Assembly (NCBI RefSeq): GCF_000735435.1
Contig: NZ_JMPP01000014.1
Coordinates: 186,001-250,000, forward strand
Direction of reading: 5' to 3'
DNA: 64,000 nucleotides
DNA from: Klebsiella planticola ATCC 33531
GTDB lineage: Bacteria; Pseudomonadota; Gammaproteobacteria; Enterobacterales; Enterobacteriaceae
The position numbers were made by a program, and so were the translations under genes. The notes under the pieces are model-generated. The model was not told the DNA's origin and did no database searches. It saw only the letters and a program-made list of their open reading frames with translations. Positions 48,982 through 58,232 of this stretch are shown one piece after another (the first letter of the stretch is position 1; each line of letters begins with the position of its first letter).

Positions 48982-50439
48982 ATGTACATCGGGATTGATT
49001 TGGGCACCTCGGGCGTCAAGGCCATTTTGCTCAATGAGCAAGGTGAGGTGCTGGCTTCGCACACTGCGCCCCTCACCGTATCGCGCCCACACCCGCTATG
49101 GTCCGAGCAAGACCCCGAGCACTGGTGGCAGGCGACGGACCGCGCAATGAAAGCGTTGGCTGAACAGCATGCGCTGCGCGATGTAAAAGCGGTGGGGATC
49201 GCCGGGCAGATGCACGGCGCAACGTTGCTGGATAAACAACAACGCGTGCTGCGCCCGGCTATTTTGTGGAATGACGGCCGCAGCGGCGACGAGTGTGTCC
49301 AGCTGGAAAAAGCGGTAAGCCGCTCGCGGCAAATTGCCGGTAACCTGATGATGCCGGGGTTTACGGCGCCAAAATTGCTCTGGGTCCAGCACCATGAGCC
49401 TGATATCTTCCGCCAGGTGGATAAGGTGCTGTTACCGAAAGATTATCTCCGCCTGCGCATGACCGGTGAATTTGCCAGCGATATGTCGGACGCCGCCGGG
49501 ACGATGTGGCTGGATGTGGCCAAACGCGACTGGAGCGATGAGCTGCTCGCCGCCTGCGGCCTGAGCCGCGATAACATGCCGGCGTTATTTGAAGGCTGTG
49601 AAGTGACGGGAACGCTGCGCCCCGCTATTGCCCAGGCGTGGAATATGCCGCAGGCGCTGGTGGTCGCTGGCGGCGGCGATAACGCTGCCGGTGCGGTAGG
49701 CGTCGGCATGGCGGATGCCGGGCAGGCGATGTTGTCCCTGGGAACCTCCGGGGTCTATTTTGCCGTCAGCAACGGGTTTCTCAGCAAACCGGAAAGCGCT
49801 GTACACAGCTTTTGCCACGCCCTGCCGGGACGCTGGCATTTGATGTCGGTGATGTTGAGCGCCGCTTCCTGCCTCGACTGGGCGGCAAAACTGACCGGCC
49901 TCGGCACGGTTCCTGCGCTGCTGGCGGCGGCGGAATCGGCGCGTGAAAATGCCGATCCCATCTGGTTTTTGCCCTATCTTTCCGGCGAGCGCACGCCGCA
50001 TAACAACCCTCATGCTAAAGGCGTCTTTTTTGGCCTGACGCATCAGCACGGCCCGGCAGAACTGGCGCGTGCGGTACTGGAAGGGGTGGGTTACGCATTA
50101 GCCGATGGGATGGATGTGGTGCATGCCTGCGGCGTGACGCCGGAGAGCATCACTCTGATTGGCGGCGGCGCGCGCAGCGCCTGGTGGCGGCAGATGCTGG
50201 CTGATATCAGTGGCCAGCAGCTGGATTACCGTACCGGTGGCGACGTTGGGCCTGCGCTTGGGGCCGCCCGGTTAGCGCAGCTGGCGCAGCATAAAGAGGC
50301 GGCTTTTTCAGATCTGCTGCCGCAGCTGCCGCTGGAACAGGCCCATCGACCGGATGCCGGGCGTGTTGCTCACTATGCGCCGCGCCGCGAAACGTTCCGC
50401 CAGATTTATCAGCAGCTTCTGCCTCTGATGTCGTCATAA
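48982..50439 (+). CDS. xylB: Xylulokinase
   Basis: 485 residues (E. coli 484), an FGGY-family sugar kinase that phosphorylates D-xylulose to xylulose 5-phosphate. The N-terminal phosphate motif is YIGIDLGTSGVKA, the catalytic Asp lies in GGGDNAAGAVGVG, and the adenine-site strand is LIGGGARSAWWRQ. The start at 48982 follows AAGGAGAG; a reading from 48919 has no support. It is the second gene of xylAB. Confidence 0.97.
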   Translation: MYIGIDLGTSGVKAILLNEQGEVLASHTAPLTVSRPHPLWSEQDPEHWWQATDRAMKALAEQHALRDVKAVGIAGQMHGATLLDKQQRVLRPAILWNDGRSGDECVQLEKAVSRSRQIAGNLMMPGFTAPKLLWVQHHEPDIFRQVDKVLLPKDYLRLRMTGEFASDMSDAAGTMWLDVAKRDWSDELLAACGLSRDNMPALFEGCEVTGTLRPAIAQAWNMPQALVVAGGGDNAAGAVGVGMADAGQAMLSLGTSGVYFAVSNGFLSKPESAVHSFCHALPGRWHLMSVMLSAASCLDWAAKLTGLGTVPALLAAAESARENADPIWFLPYLSGERTPHNNPHAKGVFFGLTHQHGPAELARAVLEGVGYALADGMDVVHACGVTPESITLIGGGARSAWWRQMLADISGQQLDYRTGGDVGPALGAARLAQLAQHKEAAFSDLLPQLPLEQAHRPDAGRVAHYAPRRETFRQIYQQLLPLMSS

Positions 50440-50443
50440 ACAT

Positions 50444-50461
50444 CCGCCCCGAATGGGGCGG
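50444..50461. terminator. Terminator between xylB and wecH
   Basis: A 7-bp stem CCGCCCC/GGGGCGG with a GAAT loop lies 4 bp after the xylB stop; TTAACTTTT follows it on the plus strand. The genes converge, so it may act in both directions. Confidence 0.7.
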
Positions 50462-50479
50462 GTTAACTTTTACGCCGCG

Positions 50480-51475
50480 CTAGCTGACCAGGCGTCGGCT
50501 ATCCAGGCGCTGCACCAGCGTCGACAGCAGCAGGCTGCCCCCCAACGCTGCGCCGAATATCCAGAAGATATCCAGCAGCGGCCAGCGCGTCAGCTCCAGC
50601 CCGCTGGCCCGTAACGCATGAATAATCAGGGCATGAAATCCGTAGATCCCCAGCGAATGGCGCGCAATCAGCGTCAGGGCAGGGACCGGGCGTGTGTTAA
50701 GGGTATTCTTCACCAGCGTGAGCAGGGTTATCGCGCAGACAAACACCGCCGGGCCGCAATACAAGTACCAGGTATCGCCGAAGTCGCCGCGCCACTTCAG
50801 CTCGTGCAATGTCCCGCGGGAAATAATCCACACTGCGGTAGCGAAAAGCGCGGCGCACAGCAGCGTGAGCCACTTTTTATCGGTATCCATCATGCCGATC
50901 GCCCGCCCCAGCACGCCATACAGGACATAGTAAAATGTATCGCCGTTGATATAGAGATTGAGCGGTAGCCATTCGACGCCGCCGGCCTTGACCGACACCA
51001 TGTTGGGGTTGGCCAGAAGACCAATTACCAGCATCAGAATCAACAGCATCTTGCCGCTGACCTGCTTAACCTGCAGCAACGGCGAGAGCAGGTAAATGAC
51101 GATAATCGCGAAGAAAAACCACAGATGGTAGAACACCGGCTTTTGCAGCAAATGTTTCAGCGACAGCACCACATTGATATGGGTGAACAGCGTGATGTAG
51201 AGCAGGGACAGGGCGCTGTAAAACACCACGCACAGTACGATCCGCAGAAAATGTCGCGGTTGGGCGCTGCGCTCACCGAAAAACAGATAGCCGGACATCA
51301 TGAAAAACAGCGGGACGCTGACGCGAGAAGCCGAATTAAGCAGGTTGGCGATATCCCAGTCCAGCAAGCTGATGGAGTGAGGGTGGGTGATATACCAGGT
51401 TGTGCTGTGAATCATCACCACCATCAGGCATGCGATGCCGCGCAAACTTGTTATCCAGTTTATTTTTTCTTGCAT
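50480..51475 (-). CDS. wecH: O-acetyltransferase WecH (enterobacterial common antigen)
   Basis: 331 residues, as in E. coli WecH/YiaH. A polytopic acyltransferase-3 family protein with about 10 membrane helices. Family motifs are [18 protein letters not shown] at the N-terminus (with the conserved Arg and His) and [14 protein letters not shown]. In E. coli it O-acetylates GlcNAc residues of enterobacterial common antigen. A single gene, converging on xylB. Confidence 0.93.
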   Translation of the reverse strand: MQEKINWITSLRGIACLMVVMIHSTTWYITHPHSISLLDWDIANLLNSASRVSVPLFFMMSGYLFFGERSAQPRHFLRIVLCVVFYSALSLLYITLFTHINVVLSLKHLLQKPVFYHLWFFFAIIVIYLLSPLLQVKQVSGKMLLILMLVIGLLANPNMVSVKAGGVEWLPLNLYINGDTFYYVLYGVLGRAIGMMDTDKKWLTLLCAALFATAVWIISRGTLHELKWRGDFGDTWYLYCGPAVFVCAITLLTLVKNTLNTRPVPALTLIARHSLGIYGFHALIIHALRASGLELTRWPLLDIFWIFGAALGGSLLLSTLVQRLDSRRLVS

Positions 51476-51660
51476 CGATACCTCAGTTGCTCCTGCTTAA
51501 AGAGGGTCTGACTCCTCCTGACCGGCCATATCGCAATGGAAAATTCCGAGTTTATCGCGACACTCTTGTAGAGATGCGGAGAGATTCGCACAATGCCCCG
51601 GTAATTTCACGTAACCTGCACGATAACAATTTGCTAACAAGGCGGTTGAGGAAAATAGTG

Positions 51661-51960
51661 ATGAAATATTTCTTTTCTGGACTGTTATTGCTCCTGCTGG
51701 CGGGCTGCAGCCAACAGCCGCCTCAGCCGGTACAGAAAGCGCAACGTGCCCGGATTACGCCGCAAATTACCCTGAACATGGAGCAACTGTGCAAGGATCA
51801 GGCGGCAAAACGCTACAGCACGGGGCCCCGTATGGTGGACGTCAGCCACTTCGAGCAGTTCCAGGGGAGCTACGAGCTGTCGGGTCTGACATCGCAGAAT
51901 GAGCGCTTTATCTGTTCTTTCGATCCAGATGGTCAGTTTTTACATCTTTCTATGCGCTAA
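51661..51960 (+). CDS. ysaB: YsaB lipoprotein
   Basis: 99 residues, the E. coli length. The signal ends in the lipobox LLAGC (Cys at residue 16), so the protein is lipidated. The remaining 80 residues contain EQLCKDQAAKRY and a final ICSFDPDGQFLHLSMR. Function is unknown. The ATG at 51661 is chosen because it gives the lipoprotein signal; the longer open frame upstream has none. It lies about 137 bp before glyQ, as in E. coli. Confidence 0.92.
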   Translation: MKYFFSGLLLLLLAGCSQQPPQPVQKAQRARITPQITLNMEQLCKDQAAKRYSTGPRMVDVSHFEQFQGSYELSGLTSQNERFICSFDPDGQFLHLSMR

Positions 51961-52097
51961 ATCGGCGCCTGATGCCGCGTGATGGCGTTAATTTCGGCAA
52001 TTTTATTTAAACAGCGCCGTTTCGTACTGTATATCTCGCAGCCAGCGGGTATACTGATCCCTTCCTTTAAATCCACACGTATCCAGCACGAAATAAT

Positions 52098-53009
52098 ATG
52101 CAAAAGTTTGATACCAGGACCTTCCAGGGCCTGATCCTGACCTTACAGGATTACTGGGCTCGTCAGGGCTGCACCATTGTTCAACCACTGGACATGGAAG
52201 TTGGCGCCGGCACCTCTCATCCAATGACCTGTCTGCGTGCGCTGGGGCCTGAGCCGATGGCGACTGCCTATGTTCAGCCTTCCCGTCGCCCGACTGACGG
52301 CCGCTACGGCGAAAACCCGAACCGCTTACAGCACTACTATCAGTTCCAGGTGGTCATTAAGCCATCGCCGGACAACATTCAGGAGCTGTACCTCGGGTCT
52401 TTGAAAGAGCTGGGTATGGATCCGACGATTCACGACATCCGCTTCGTGGAAGACAACTGGGAAAACCCGACGCTGGGTGCCTGGGGTCTGGGCTGGGAAG
52501 TGTGGCTGAACGGGATGGAAGTGACGCAGTTCACCTACTTCCAGCAGGTCGGCGGTCTGGAGTGTAAGCCGGTGACCGGCGAGATCACCTACGGTCTGGA
52601 ACGACTGGCGATGTACATTCAGGGCGTTGACAGCGTTTACGACCTGGTCTGGAGCGACGGTCCGCTGGGTAAAACCACCTACGGCGACGTGTTCCATCAG
52701 AACGAAGTGGAGCAGTCTACCTATAACTTTGAATACGCAGACGTCGACTTCCTGTTCTCCTGCTTCGAGCAGTATGAGAAAGAAGCGCAGCAGCTGCTGG
52801 CGCTGGAAAACCCGCTGCCGCTGCCTGCCTACGAGCGCATTCTGAAAGCCGCCCACAGCTTCAACCTGCTGGACGCGCGTAAAGCCATCTCCGTCACCGA
52901 GCGTCAGCGCTACATTCTGCGCATTCGCACCCTGACCAAAGCCGTGGCAGAAGCGTACTACGCTTCCCGTGAAGCCCTGGGCTTCCCGATGTGCAACAAG
53001 AATAAATAA
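52098..53009 (+). CDS. glyQ: Glycyl-tRNA synthetase alpha subunit
   Basis: 303 residues (E. coli 303). The catalytic subunit of the tetrameric bacterial GlyRS, class II. Motif 2-like residues are in [15 protein letters not shown], and motif 3 is in [10 protein letters not shown]. It forms GlyRS with GlyS, whose gene starts 9 bp later. A TATACT -10-like hexamer at 52050-52055 may belong to its promoter, though the -35 is poor. Confidence 0.98.
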   Translation: MQKFDTRTFQGLILTLQDYWARQGCTIVQPLDMEVGAGTSHPMTCLRALGPEPMATAYVQPSRRPTDGRYGENPNRLQHYYQFQVVIKPSPDNIQELYLGSLKELGMDPTIHDIRFVEDNWENPTLGAWGLGWEVWLNGMEVTQFTYFQQVGGLECKPVTGEITYGLERLAMYIQGVDSVYDLVWSDGPLGKTTYGDVFHQNEVEQSTYNFEYADVDFLFSCFEQYEKEAQQLLALENPLPLPAYERILKAAHSFNLLDARKAISVTERQRYILRIRTLTKAVAEAYYASREALGFPMCNKNK

Positions 53010-53018
53010 GAGGCGGCC

Positions 53019-55088
53019 ATGTCTGAAAAAACTTTCCTGGTGGAAATCGGCACCGAAGAGCTGCCACCAAAAGCCCTGCGCAGCCTGGCGGAATCTTTTG
53101 CTGCGAACTTTACCGCGGAGCTGGATAACGCTGGCCTCGCTCACGGCAACGTCGAGTGGTTCGCTGCTCCGCGCCGTCTGGCGCTGAAAGTCGCTAACCT
53201 GGCGGCCGCTCAGCCCGATCGCGAAGTTGAAAAACGCGGCCCGGCGGTTTCTGCCGCGTTCGACGCGGAAGGCAAACCGAGCAAAGCGGCCGAAGGCTGG
53301 GCGCGCGGCTGCGGCATCACCGTTGACCAGGCCGAGCGCATGGTCACCGACAAAGGCGAATGGCTGCTGTATCGCGCCCATGTCAAAGGCGAAAGCGCAG
53401 AAGCGCTGTTGCCGAACATGGTGGCCACGTCCCTGGCAAAACTGCCGATCCCGAAACTGATGCGCTGGGGCGCCTCCGACGTGCAGTTCGTGCGTCCGGT
53501 TCACACCGTGACCCTGCTGCTTGGCGATAAAGTCGTCCCGGCAACCATTCTGGGCATTGCCTCCGATCGCGTGATTCGCGGCCATCGCTTTATGGGCGAG
53601 CCGGAATTCACCATCGATAACGCCGACCAGTACCCGCAAATTCTGCTGGAGCGCGGCAAAGTTATTGCTGACTACGAGCAGCGTAAAGCCAAAATTAAAG
53701 CCGATGCCGAAGAAGCGGCGCGCAAAATTGGCGGCAACGCCGATCTGAGCGAAAGCCTGCTGGAAGAAGTGGCCTCTCTGGTTGAATGGCCGGTAGTGCT
53801 GACCGCGAAATTCGAAGAGAAATTCCTCGCGGTCCCTGCGGAAGCGCTGGTCTACACCATGAAGGGTGACCAGAAGTACTTCCCGGTCTACGGCAACGAC
53901 GGCAAACTGCTGCCGAACTTTATTTTCGTTACCAACATTGAGTCGAAAGATCCGCTGCAGATTATCTCCGGGAACGAAAAAGTGGTGCGCCCGCGTCTGG
54001 CGGATGCCGAGTTCTTCTTCAACACCGACCGTAAAAAGCGTCTGGAAGATCATCTGCCGCGTCTGCAAACCGTGCTGTTCCAGCAGCAGCTGGGTACGCT
54101 GCGCGACAAGACTGACCGTATTCAGGCGCTGGCGGGCTGGATTGCTGGTCAAATTGGCGCTGACGTTAACCACGCAACGCGTGCGGGCCTGCTTTCCAAG
54201 TGTGACCTGATGACCAACATGGTGTTCGAGTTTACCGACACCCAGGGCATCATGGGCATGCACTATGCGCGTCACGATGGTGAAGCCGAAGATGTTGCGG
54301 TGGCGCTGAACGAGCAGTATCAGCCGCGCTTTGCCGGTGACGATCTGCCGTCCAACCCGGTGGCCTGTGCCGTAGCGATTGCCGATAAGATGGATACCCT
54401 CGCGGGCATCTTCGGCATCGGTCAGCATCCGAAGGGCGATAAAGACCCGTTTGCGCTGCGTCGTGCCGCGCTCGGCGTACTGCGCATCATCGTTGAGAAG
54501 AACCTGAACCTGGACCTGCAAACGCTGACCGAAGAAGCGGCGCGTCTGTATGGTGATAAGCTAACTAACGCCAACGTAGTTGATGACGTCATTGACTTCA
54601 TGCTTGGTCGCTTCCGCGCCTGGTATCAGGATGAAGGCTACACGGTCGACACCATCCAGGCGGTACTGGCACGTCGTCCGACTCGTCCGGCGGATTTCGA
54701 CGCGCGCATGAAAGCGGTGTCTCACTTCCGCACTCTGGAAGAAGCGGCCGCGCTGGCAGCTGCCAACAAGCGCGTATCTAATATCCTGGCGAAATCCGAA
54801 GAGACGTTGAATGATGCCGTTCACGCCTCCGTGCTAAAAGAAGCCGCAGAGATCAAGCTGGCGACCCATCTGGTCGTGCTGCGCGACAAACTGCAGCCGT
54901 TCTTCGCCGAAGGCCGTTATCAGGAAGCGCTGATCGAACTGGCTTCCCTGCGCGAACCGGTAGATGAGTTCTTCGAAAACGTGATGGTGAATGCGGAAGA
55001 TAAAGAAGTCCGTATCAACCGTCTGACGCTGCTGTCGAAATTGCGTGACCTGTTCCTGCAGGTGGCGGATATTTCCCTGCTGCAATAA
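53019..55088 (+). CDS. glyS: Glycyl-tRNA synthetase beta subunit
   Basis: 689 residues (E. coli 689). Contributes tRNA binding to GlyRS. The N-terminus [15 protein letters not shown] is diagnostic; an HD-like domain ([25 protein letters not shown]) occupies the middle, and the C-terminal part is the anticodon-binding DALR-type domain. GAGG precedes the ATG. Confidence 0.98.
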   Translation: MSEKTFLVEIGTEELPPKALRSLAESFAANFTAELDNAGLAHGNVEWFAAPRRLALKVANLAAAQPDREVEKRGPAVSAAFDAEGKPSKAAEGWARGCGITVDQAERMVTDKGEWLLYRAHVKGESAEALLPNMVATSLAKLPIPKLMRWGASDVQFVRPVHTVTLLLGDKVVPATILGIASDRVIRGHRFMGEPEFTIDNADQYPQILLERGKVIADYEQRKAKIKADAEEAARKIGGNADLSESLLEEVASLVEWPVVLTAKFEEKFLAVPAEALVYTMKGDQKYFPVYGNDGKLLPNFIFVTNIESKDPLQIISGNEKVVRPRLADAEFFFNTDRKKRLEDHLPRLQTVLFQQQLGTLRDKTDRIQALAGWIAGQIGADVNHATRAGLLSKCDLMTNMVFEFTDTQGIMGMHYARHDGEAEDVAVALNEQYQPRFAGDDLPSNPVACAVAIADKMDTLAGIFGIGQHPKGDKDPFALRRAALGVLRIIVEKNLNLDLQTLTEEAARLYGDKLTNANVVDDVIDFMLGRFRAWYQDEGYTVDTIQAVLARRPTRPADFDARMKAVSHFRTLEEAAALAAANKRVSNILAKSEETLNDAVHASVLKEAAEIKLATHLVVLRDKLQPFFAEGRYQEALIELASLREPVDEFFENVMVNAEDKEVRINRLTLLSKLRDLFLQVADISLLQ

Positions 55089-55110
55089 TCGCCTGTTTTG
55101 CATAACAAAA

Positions 55111-55136
55111 AACCTGCCCCAGGGCAGGTTTTTTTA
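55111..55136 (+). terminator. Terminator of glyQS
   Basis: The stem AACCTGCC/GGCAGGTT with a CCAG loop is followed by a run of T residues, about 20 bp after the glyS stop. Confidence 0.92.
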
Positions 55137-55185
55137 TGGCGGTAAGCGACTCTCTCGCTCCCCTGACGCTTTTCGGCGGCCAGAT

Positions 55186-55374
55186 TTACTGCAAATTCCC
55201 CGCGGTCAGACTCTCTTTATCAAAAGCGTGGCTGACGTTAATACGGTTCTGATGCACTGAGGTATCCATACTGGAACCGGCTTCTGGTTGCGCGGGACGC
55301 TGCTCTGCGGCGATGGCGCCGGATGACAATGACGCGGCCAGAAACAGGGCAGAGATCACGCTGAGATTTTTCAT
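55186..55374 (-). CDS. Small secreted protein of unknown family
   Basis: 62 residues. The first 22 form a good signal peptide (LSVISALFLAASLSSGAIA, cleavage near AIAAEQ), leaving a 40-residue mature peptide rich in Ser, Gln and Asn with no cysteine. A ribosome site AAGGAAGATA lies just before the ATG. It follows the YhcN-type gene by 76 bp on the same strand and may share its transcript. I do not recognise the family. Confidence 0.65.
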   Translation of the reverse strand: MKNLSVISALFLAASLSSGAIAAEQRPAQPEAGSSMDTSVHQNRINVSHAFDKESLTAGNLQ

Positions 55375-55450
55375 TTTATCTTCCTTTTCATCGTGTTGTC
55401 GTTGTCGCCTGTCTGGTTAACCACCGGCGGCCCGGCAAGAGCAGATTACG

Positions 55451-55660
55451 TTATTTGGTCAGTTCGGCGGTCATGTGCACGCGGTTGTTGAACTGGGCGC
55501 TGGTAATTTTATAAGAGGCACCTTGTTCTGCGGCCTGGGCGGCAATTTTTGCTTCAGCGCGATCCAGCGTGGAGGCGGTGGCGCTGACGCTCTGTGCGAA
55601 TGCACCGAAAGACATCAGAGAAAGGGCAGAAACTGCAACGAAAGTTTTGATGGATTTCAT
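55451..55660 (-). CDS. DUF1471 (YhcN/BhsA-type) periplasmic protein
   Basis: 69 residues with a signal peptide cleaved after GAFA (about residue 22). The mature part, with DRAEAKIAAQAAEQGASYKITSA and a final VHMTAEL strand, fits the small DUF1471 fold of BhsA, McbA and YhcN; these are stress-induced periplasmic proteins affecting biofilm, acid or oxidant response. TAAGGAA precedes the ATG. This pair replaces hokA and the IS remnants found between glyS and cspA in E. coli K-12. Confidence 0.8.
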   Translation of the reverse strand: MKSIKTFVAVSALSLMSFGAFAQSVSATASTLDRAEAKIAAQAAEQGASYKITSAQFNNRVHMTAELTK

Positions 55661-55902
55661 GGTCGTATTCCTTAAGTGTTTTTGTTTGGTATAGAGCGTT
55701 GTTGCTCTGATGTGATAAATAATAGGACGATTATCGATCGATTAAAATTGGAACAATTTGCGCATTTCATTCAAAAAAACAGAATGAAAATTAAGCGTGG
55801 GAAACGGGGTGATTTCGAGGCCGTTTGACGTTCCTGCTGCGGGAGAGCCGCGCAACCCGAACGCATTTGCTGAAAAAATAATCTTGAAATGAAGGGGTGA
55901 GT

Positions 55903-55953
55903 ATGGCTATCCTGTGCCCCGACGAATCCCTCGTCTCACAGAGAGCACACTGA
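55903..55953 (+). other. Possible leader mini-ORF upstream of the ABC-F gene
   Basis: A 16-codon ORF (MAILCPDESLVSQRAH) starts 136 bp before the ABC-F ATG with AAGGGG 5 bp upstream. A 6-codon ORF (55956-55976) follows, and a 36-codon ORF with its own AGGGG (56016-56126) overlaps the ABC-F start in another frame. In 55661-56038 there is otherwise no gene. Confidence 0.3.
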
Positions 55954-56038
55954 AAATGGATAAACACACCTGCTGAATTCGGTCCTTGCTGGCGCACTGC
56001 GTCTGTAGGGGAAGTATGAATTTCATTCAGGAGTGCTT

Positions 56039-57658
56039 ATGGCCCATTGTGCCCAATCCCCCTCTTTTATTTTGCATCAGGTCATCTGTCAGTTTGCGAC
56101 GGGAGAAACGCTTTTTGGCCCGTTGAATATCTCGCTGGAAAATTCCCTCTGTGGCCTGGTCGGACGGAATGGCGTCGGGAAAACCCGCCTTCTGCGCCTA
56201 CTGGCCGGTATCGATGCGCCTTCTGGTGGCCATATCGAACGGCCTGTTTCTCTGGCCTGTGTTGCTCAGCAGCAGACGATAACCCCGCAGACCACGCTGG
56301 CCGCACTGCTGGGCTACGGATCACACTTTGCTGCCTTGCAGCGCCTCGGGCGCGGTGAGGCTCTGGCTGACGATGTCGATTGCCTCGAAGGTTTCTGGGA
56401 TCTCCCGGATCGCCTGAGCGCAGGTTTCCGCCAGGCCGGCTTAGCGGATTTCGATCCTGACCGACCCGCATCATCATTGAGCGGCGGGGAGCGGGTGAAG
56501 GCTCTGCTGTGCGGCGCCTTTCTCTCCGCGGCCGATTACCTGCTGCTGGATGAGCCAACCAATCACCTCGACAGGCAGGGGCGCGACTGGCTGTATCACC
56601 AGCTTGAATGCTGGTCCGGCGGAGCGTTGATAGCCAGCCACGATCGCGCGCTGTTGGCCCGCATGTCGCGCATACTCGAACTGACGCCCGGTGCGTTGCG
56701 AAGCTACGGCGGTAACTATGCCGATTACCAACAGCAGCGCGATGCGGAGCAGCAGGCGGCGCGCGCGGCGTTAGACCATGCCGCTACCGAGCGTCGTCGC
56801 ACGCGTGCGCGGATGCAAAAAGAACACGATGCCAGCCAGAGACGTTCTGCTCAGACGCTGCGCGTGGTGGATACGCTGAATATCGCCTCTTTTGAACGGG
56901 TAAAATATAAAGGGGCGGCGAAGGAGCGGCCTGGCGCACTGCATCGCCAGCACCGGGAGCAAAATAGTGCGCTAAATGCCGCGGTGGTTCAGGCCCGTGA
57001 GCGGGTGGAGGAGGACGCTGCGGTGATGTTCACTCTGCCGGGAAGCCAGGTTGCCGCTGGCAAACAGGTGTTGGTCCTCGAGGCTTTGCAGCTGGCATTC
57101 TCTGCCATGCCGCCACTCGACTGGCGTCTTGACGGGCCGCTGCGCGTGGCGTTGCGTGGCCCCAACGGCTGCGGGAAAACCACGCTGCTGAAAACGTTGA
57201 TCGGTCTGGAATCGCCGCTATCCGGCGAGTGTCGGGTGTCGGTGCATGCGGCCTGGCTGGATCAGCATCTCACGCAGCTGGACCTGTCGCTGTCGGTCAT
57301 GGCGCACTTGAATCTTGATGATACCCCGCTGGAGGCGGGGGTATTACGCAGCCGTCTTGCCCGGCTGCAGCTGGGCGCGGATAAAATTAATCTGCCGCTG
57401 TCGGCTTTAAGCGGCGGCGAACGGCTTAAAGCCGCGCTAGCCTGCGTGCTGTGGCGGCGTGAAGCGGCGCAGCTTCTGCTGCTGGATGAGCCGACAAACC
57501 ATCTTGATTTGGCTTCCGTTCGGGCCATTGAGTCGGCTTTAGCCACCTTTCCTGGCGCGATGATTGTCGTCTCTCATGATGAGGATTTTCTGCGCGGACT
57601 GCGGCTGACCCACTCTCTGACGTGGCAGGAGGATGGCTGGCATTTCTCAGCGCTTTGA
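56039..57658 (+). CDS. ABC-F family ATPase
   Basis: 539 residues, with two ABC domains in one chain and no membrane segment. Domain 1: Walker A GRNGVGKT at 42-49, signature LSGGE at 147-151, Walker B LLLDEPTNHLD from 168. A charged linker (about 225-325) follows, then domain 2 with Walker A GPNGCGKT at 374-381, a second LSGGE and a second LLLDEPTNHLD. ABC-F proteins bind the ribosomal E site; members include EttA, Uup, YbiT, YheS and antibiotic-protection factors. This one is not at the locus of those four E. coli genes. AGGAG lies 5 bp before the ATG at 56039. Whether it is housekeeping or protective cannot be told. Confidence 0.88.
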   Translation: MAHCAQSPSFILHQVICQFATGETLFGPLNISLENSLCGLVGRNGVGKTRLLRLLAGIDAPSGGHIERPVSLACVAQQQTITPQTTLAALLGYGSHFAALQRLGRGEALADDVDCLEGFWDLPDRLSAGFRQAGLADFDPDRPASSLSGGERVKALLCGAFLSAADYLLLDEPTNHLDRQGRDWLYHQLECWSGGALIASHDRALLARMSRILELTPGALRSYGGNYADYQQQRDAEQQAARAALDHAATERRRTRARMQKEHDASQRRSAQTLRVVDTLNIASFERVKYKGAAKERPGALHRQHREQNSALNAAVVQARERVEEDAAVMFTLPGSQVAAGKQVLVLEALQLAFSAMPPLDWRLDGPLRVALRGPNGCGKTTLLKTLIGLESPLSGECRVSVHAAWLDQHLTQLDLSLSVMAHLNLDDTPLEAGVLRSRLARLQLGADKINLPLSALSGGERLKAALACVLWRREAAQLLLLDEPTNHLDLASVRAIESALATFPGAMIVVSHDEDFLRGLRLTHSLTWQEDGWHFSAL

Positions 57659-57666
57659 AGACAAAA

Positions 57667-57695
57667 AACCGCCCTCTGATGAGCGGCGGTTCTTT
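57667..57695 (+). terminator. Terminator of the ABC-F gene
   Basis: The 7-bp stem AACCGCC/GGCGGTT with an 11-nt loop is followed by CTTT, 8 bp after the stop. Confidence 0.75.
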
Positions 57696-57704
57696 ATTAT
57701 CAGA

Positions 57705-57734
57705 TAAAAAAAATCCCCGCCGCGAGGCAGGGAT
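57705..57734 (-). terminator. Terminator of cspA
   Basis: On the minus strand ATCCCTGCC pairs with GGCGGGGAT (9 bp, one G-T pair) around a TCGC loop and is followed by eight T residues. Confidence 0.9.
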
Positions 57735-57759
57735 CTTAAATTCTGAGCTTAATTTAAGC

Positions 57760-57972
57760 TTACAGGCTGGTTACGTTGCCAGCTGCCGGGCCTTTAGCGC
57801 CGCTTTCGATGGTGAAGGAAACTTTCTGACCTTCATCCAGAGATTTGTAGCCATCGTTCATGATAGCGGAGAAGTGTACGAATACATCTTTAGAACCGTC
57901 ATCAGGAGTGATGAAGCCGAAGCCTTTGTCAGCGTTGAACCATTTTACGATACCAGTCATTTTACCGGACAT
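57760..57972 (-). CDS. cspA: Major cold-shock protein CspA
   Basis: 70 residues, the E. coli length. An OB-fold RNA chaperone with both RNA-binding motifs intact: KGFGFIT (RNP1) and VFVHF (RNP2). The start [17 protein letters not shown] is typical of CspA. It carries a long 5' leader that resembles the E. coli cspA thermosensor and ends at its own terminator. Confidence 0.97.
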   Translation of the reverse strand: MSGKMTGIVKWFNADKGFGFITPDDGSKDVFVHFSAIMNDGYKSLDEGQKVSFTIESGAKGPAAGNVTSL

Positions 57973-58125
57973 AGCGAAATACCTTTAAATAATAAATGAA
58001 CCTTTCGGCGATACGGTCTGGACTACAGATTTGAAGCTATAAAGGGAAAGTTCACTACCGGGGTATCTATGATAACCGCTCAAGGACTACTCTATACTAA
58101 TGCTCTGTGGTCTGTACATCAAACC
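57973..58125 (-). ncRNA. cspA 5' leader with cold box
   Basis: A 153-nt untranslated leader. Near its 5' end it carries the cold box TGATGTACAGA (58111-58121), one base off E. coli TGACGTACAGA; further on GATACCCC, CTTCAAATCTGTA and ATCGCCGAAAGG follow in the E. coli order. In E. coli this leader refolds at low temperature to expose the ribosome site. Confidence 0.85.
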
Positions 58126-58132
58126 TGCGAGC

Positions 58133-58161
58133 ATTAACTCATTTTTGCGGTGCGATAGCAA
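58133..58161 (-). promoter_or_regulatory. cspA promoter
   Basis: Minus-strand -35 TTGCTA (58156-58161), 17-bp spacer, -10 GTTAAT (58133-58138); transcription would begin 7 bp later at 58125, at the GGTTTGATG start of the leader. An A/T run upstream resembles an UP element. Confidence 0.65.
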
Positions 58162-58232
58162 ACCTTTTTTCACAGAAATAAAAACGGTCCCGATACAGGA
58201 CCGTAACCAGACCTGATTCTTATTATAGAACT

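Noticed and set aside
52326-54521. 731-codon open frame on the minus strand
   Set aside because: It lies entirely antisense to glyQ-glyS, which are certain genes; a high-GC third-position shadow with no ribosome site or recognisable domain.
55901-55965. Resemblance of the AGGGGTGAGTATGG stretch to a manganese (yybP-ykoY) riboswitch
   Set aside because: Only the GGGG-AGTA-like start fits; the second conserved loop and the helix pairing are absent, and the downstream gene is not a metal transporter.
55791-55997. 68-codon minus-strand frame in the ABC-F upstream region
   Set aside because: No ribosome site or family; it lies antisense to the mini-ORF region and stops before any related gene.
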